Shown: in pieces, positions 60,434 through 64,000 of the stretch
Numbering within the stretch: the first letter of the stretch is position 1
Layout of the letters: each line of letters starts with the position of its first letter
DNA from: Hydractinia symbiolongicarpus
Lineage: Eukaryota; Cnidaria; Hydrozoa; Anthoathecata; Hydractiniidae
Length of the DNA stretch: 64,000 bases
Reading direction: 5' to 3'
NCBI RefSeq assembly: GCF_029227915.1
Contig: NC_079881.1
Location: 29,985,501-30,049,500 of the forward strand
Notes under the pieces: model-generated
Told to the model about the DNA's origin: nothing
The model's input: only the letters and a program-made list of their open reading frames with translations
Database searches by the model: none
Made by a program: the position numbers and the translations under genes

Positions 60434-61854
60434 GAGACTTGTAGTTTTCAGAAATGTTTTCATTTTTGATGAGACGCTTAATGAAAGTGGTGTAATCGCC
60501 GAGAAACGAAAACCCGCAATTTCCCGTAAATCCCGGGCTAGGCCCGTATAGTCGAATGTATACAAAGAAAGTACCCTGTGAGTAAACTCATTTCCAAAAC
60601 GATTTTTTAAATTATCTTTTCACCACTAAAACGCTTGAGACTTGTAGTTTTCAAAAATGTTTTCATTTTTGGAGAGACGCTAAATAAAAGAAGTTTAATC
60701 GCCGGCAAACGAAAACCCGCCATTTCCCGTAAACCCCGGACTCGGCCCGCATAGTCAAAAGTATACAAAGAAAGTACACAGGGAGTAAACTCATTTCCCG
60801 AACGATTTTTTAATTTATTTTTTCACCACTAAAACGCATGAGACTTGTAGTTTTCAAAAATGTTTTCATTTTTGATGAGACGCTGAATAAAAGAAGTTTA
60901 ATCGCCGGCAAACGAAAACCTGCGATTTCCCGTAAATCCCGGACTCGGCCCGTATAGTCAAAAGTATACAAAGAAAGTACCCAGGGAGTAAACTAATTTC
61001 CCAAACGATTTTTTAAATTATTATTTCACCACTAAAGTTCATGAGACTTGTAGTTTTTAAAAATGTTTTCATTTTTGATGAGACGCTGAATAAAAGAAGT
61101 TTAATCGCCAGCAAACGAAAACCCGCGATTTCCCGTAAATCCCGGGCTTGGCCCGTATAGTAAAAAGTATACAAAGAAAGTACCCAGGGAGTAAACTCAT
61201 TTCCCGAACGATTTTTTAAATTACTTTTTCACCACTAAAACGCATGAGACTTGTAGTTTTTAAAAATGTTTTCATTTTTGATGAGACGCTGAATATAAGA
61301 CGTTTAATCGCCGGCAAACGAAAACCTGCGATTTCCCGTAAATCCTGGACTCGGCCCGTATAGTCAAAAGTATACAAAGAAAGTACCCAGGGAGTAAACT
61401 CATTTCCCAAACGATTTTTTAAATTATTATTTCACCACTAAAGCCCATGAGACTTGTAGTTTTTAAAAATGTTTTCATATTTGATGAGACGCTGAATAAA
61501 AGAAGTTTAATCGCCGGCAAACGAAAACCTGCGATTTCCCGTAAATCCCGGACTCGGCCCGTATAGTCAAAAGTATACAAAGAAAGTACCCAGGGAGTAA
61601 ACTCATTTCCCAAACGATTTTTTAAATTATTATTTCACCAGTAAAGCCCATGAGACTTGTAGTTTTTAAAAATGTTTTCATTTTTGATGAGACGCTGAAT
61701 AAAAGAAGTTTAATCGCCGGCAAACGAAAACCCGCGATTTCCCGTAAATCCCGGACTCGACCCGTATAGTCAAAAGTATACAAGGAAAGTACCCAGTGAG
61801 TAAACTCATTTCCCGAACGAATTTTTAAATTATTTTTTCACCACTAAAACGCAT
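60434..61854. repeat. Domain 3 cycle, 7 monomers (A-B-X-K-L-M-N)
   Basis: Standard 1,421-bp cycle with GAATATAAGACG in L and GTATAGTAAAAAG in K. Confidence 0.8.
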
Positions 61855-63883
61855 GAGACTTGTAGTTTTCAAAAATGTTTTCATTTTTGATGAGACGCTT
61901 AATGAAAGTGGTGTAATCGCCGAGAAACGAAAACCCGCAATTTCCCGTTAATCCCGGGCTAGGCCCGTATAGTCGAATGTATACAAAGAAAGTACCCTGT
62001 GAGTAAACTCATTTCCAAAACGATTTTTTAAATTATCTTTTCACCACTAAAACGCTTGAGACTTGTAGTTTTCAAAAATGTTTTCATTTTTGGTGAGACG
62101 CTAAATAAAAGGAGTTTAATCGCCGGCAAACGAAAACCCGCCATTTCCCGTAAACCCCGGACTCGGCCCGCATAGTCAAAAGTATACAAAGAAAGTACCC
62201 AGGGAGTAAACTCATTTCCCGAACGATTTTTTAAATTTTTTTTTCATACTAAAACGCATGAGACTTGTAGTTTTCAAAAATGTTTTCATTTTTGATGAGA
62301 CGCTGAATAAAAGAAGTTTAATCGCCGGCAAACGAAAACCTGCGATTTCCCGTAAATCCCGGACTCGGCCCGTATAGTGAAAAGTATAAAAAGAAAGTAC
62401 CCAGGCTGTAAACTCATTTCCCAAACGATTTTTTAAATTATTATTTCACCACTAAAGCCCATGAGACTTGTAGTATTTAAAAATATTTTCATTTTTGATG
62501 AGACGCTGAATAAAAGAAGTTTAATCGCCGGCAAACAAAAACCCGCGACTTCCCGTAAATCCCGGACTCGGCCCGTATAGTCAAAAGTATACAAAGAAAG
62601 TACCCAGGGAGTGAACTCATTTCCCGAACGATTTTTTAAATTATTTTTTCACCACTAAAACGCATGAGACTTGTAGTTTTTAAAGATGTTTTCATTTTTG
62701 ATGAGACGCTGAATAAAAGAAGTATAATCGCCGGCAAACGAAAACCTGCGATTTCCCGTAAACCCCGGACTCGGCCCGCATAGTCAAAAGTATACAAAGA
62801 AAGTACACAGGGAGTAAACTCATTTCCCGAACGATTTTTTAATTTATTTTTTCACCACTAAAACGCATGAGACTTGTAGTTTTCAAAAATGTTTTCATTT
62901 TTGATGAGACGCTGAATAAAAGAAGTTTAATCGCCGGCAAACGAAAACCTGCGATTTCCCGTAAATCCCGGACTCGGCCCGTATAGTCAAAAGTACACAA
63001 AGAAAGTACCCAGGGAGTAAACTAATTTCCCAAACGATTTTTTAAATTATTATTTCACCACTAAAGTTCATGAGACTTGTAGTTTTTAAAAATGTTTTCA
63101 TTTTTGATGAGACGCTGAATAAAAGAAGTTTAATCGCCAGCAAACGAAAACCCGCGATTTCCCGTAAATCCCGGGCTTGGCCCGTATAGTCAAAAGTATA
63201 CAAAGAAAGTACCCAGGGAGTAAACTCATTTCCCGAACGATTTTTTAAATTACTTTTTCACCACTAAAACGCATGAGACTTGTAGTTTTTAAAAATGTTT
63301 TCATTTTTGATGAGACGCTGAATAAAAGACGTTTAATCGCCGGCAAACGAAAACCTGCGATTTCCCGTAAATCCTGGACTCGGCCCGTATAGTCAAAAGT
63401 ATACAAAGAAAGTACCCAGGGAGTAAACTCATTTCCCAAACGATTTTTTAAATTATTATTTCACCACTAAAGCCGATGAGACTTGTAGTTTTTAAAAATG
63501 TTTTCATATTTGATGAGACGCTGAATAAAAGAAGTTTAATCGCCGGCAAACGAAAACCTGCGATTTCCCGTAAATCCCGGACTCGGCCCGTATAGTCAAA
63601 AGTATACAAAGAAAGTACCCAGGGAGTAAACTCATTTCCCAAACGATTTTTTAAATTATTATTTCACCAGTAAAGCCCATGAGACTTGTAGTTTTTAAAA
63701 ATGTTTTCATTTTTGATGAGACGCTGAATAAAAGAAGTTTAATCGCCGGCAAACGAAAACCCGCGATTTCCCGTAAATCCCGGACTCGACCCGTATAGTC
63801 AAAAGTATACAAGGAAAGTACCCAGTGAGTAAACTCATTTCCCGAACGAATTTTTAAATTATTTTTTCACCACTAAAATGCAT
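61855..63883. repeat. Domain 3 cycle, 10 monomers (A-B-C-D-E/B-X-K-L-M-N)
   Basis: Both modules occur in one cycle, joined by an E/B chimera at 62666. Length 2,029 bp. The M unit carries the private change GCCGATGAG near 63,473. Confidence 0.8.
62666..62868. repeat. Chimeric E/B monomer, copy 2
   Basis: This unit has the same E front and B end as 55360-55562, at offset 7,306 bp. It too is followed by an X unit with AAGTACACAAAG, so the junction was copied rather than formed twice. Confidence 0.75.
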
Positions 63884-64000
63884 GAGACTTGTAGTTTTCA
63901 AAAATGTTTTCATTTTTGATGAGACGCTTAATGAAAGTGGTGTAATCGCCGAGAAACGAAAACCCGCAATTTCCCGTTAATCCCGGGCTAGGCCCGTATA
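63884..64000. repeat. Partial HOR cycle at the window edge
   Basis: An A-type unit (TAATGAAAGTGGTG, CCGAGAAACG, CCCGGGCTAGG) starts here and is cut by the end of the window, so the array continues. Confidence 0.85.

Larger units (their letters stand above)
1..64000. repeat. 203-bp satellite DNA array filling the whole window
   Basis: The whole window is a head-to-tail array of one monomer family. Successive GAGACTTGTAG landmarks fall 203 bp apart again and again (for example 41156 to 41359, and 538 to 741), with rare units of 202, 201 or 172 bp. All copies read in the same direction and I saw no inverted block. Both window edges cut through monomers, so the array extends further each way. 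No gene, transposon or unique spacer interrupts it. The consensus is about 37% GC, with a GC-rich middle and AT-rich flanks. Arrays of this kind are typical of eukaryotic centromeric, pericentromeric or other heterochromatic DNA; which of these applies cannot be seen from sequence alone. Transcription, if any, would be as satellite RNA; no promoter is recognisable. Confidence 0.98.
38317..64000. repeat. Domain 3: modular A-started HOR cycles
   Basis: A-type units begin at 38723, 40750, 41562, 44606, 46027, 46839, 47650, 49474, 50286, 53736, 56578, 57796, 59217, 60434, 61855 and 63884. The 15 complete intervals hold 10, 4, 15, 7, 4, 4, 9, 4, 17, 14, 6, 7, 6, 7 and 10 monomers. Almost every cycle begins A-B and ends with an N unit (CCAGTAAAG, CTCGACCCG, CAAGGAAAG, CAGTGAG). 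Between B and N lie optional modules: C-D-E, F-I-G, X, and K-L-M. No J-type unit (GACGTGTAG) was seen here. Confidence 0.8.

Noticed and set aside
1-64000. CRISPR array
   Set aside because: Repeats are contiguous and about 203 bp long, with no unique spacers between short repeats. This is satellite DNA, not a repeat-spacer array.
1-64000. Embedded transposons, LTRs, tRNA, rRNA or snRNA genes
   Set aside because: Every stretch read matches the same monomer family. No target-site duplications, terminal repeats, poly-A tails or RNA gene sequences were seen.

Overview
The window is one uninterrupted satellite DNA array. From base 1 to base 64000 it is a head-to-tail tandem repeat of one monomer family about 203 bp long (about 315 copies, 37% GC in the consensus), always in the same orientation. 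I found no unique sequence, transposon, tRNA, rRNA or credible protein-coding gene. Open frames of 64-113 codons recur on both strands, but they recur because the repeat recurs: 203 is not a multiple of 3, so no frame stays open through the array, and single-base indels break them. This points to a eukaryotic chromosome, probably centromeric, pericentromeric or another heterochromatic block. The species is not recognisable. CpG is not depleted (10 CpG per 203-bp consensus, about 1.4-1.5 times expectation), which fits a genome without heavy CpG methylation, such as many invertebrates, but does not prove it.

Monomers are phased here from the GAGACTTGTAG motif and named by diagnostic variants. 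A: TAATGAAAGTGG, then CCCTGTGAG and CCAAAACG. B: TTGGTGAGACG or TTGGAGAGACG, with CCCGCCATTTCC and CCCGCATAG. C: GTATAGTGAAAAG. D: GTATTTAAAAATATTTTC with CCCGCGACTTCC. E: AAAGATG with GAAGTATAATC. F: TATTTAAAAATATT with CGCTAAATAAAAG. G: CTTAATAAAAGAGG with TCGAATG. J: GACGTGTAG. N: CCAGTAAAG with CTCGACCCG. X, K, L and M are defined in the entries. These types recur in a fixed order, giving higher-order repeats (HORs).

The array has three domains. Domain 1 (about 1-15,020) has cycles beginning with A and running A-B-C-D-E-F-G plus additional units, with internal 3-mer and 8-mer repeats. Domain 2 (about 15,020-38,316) lacks A-type monomers and is built from J-type units, a 172-bp truncated monomer present five times, a two-monomer cassette present six times, a 2,608-bp tandem duplication and 4-mer/6-mer HORs. 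Domain 3 (about 38,317-64,000) has 15 complete A-to-A cycles of 4 to 17 monomers, made by including or skipping the modules C-D-E, X and K-L-M. A 7.3-kb stretch of domain 3 is itself duplicated.

No genes act together here. The biological content is the record of unequal crossing-over and gene conversion: chimeric monomers with visible breakpoints, deletions amplified as part of larger units, and duplications over scales from 406 bp to about 9 kb. Conserved short dyads in the monomer are candidate protein-binding or structural elements. All calls come from reading the sequence; no alignment or database search was run.
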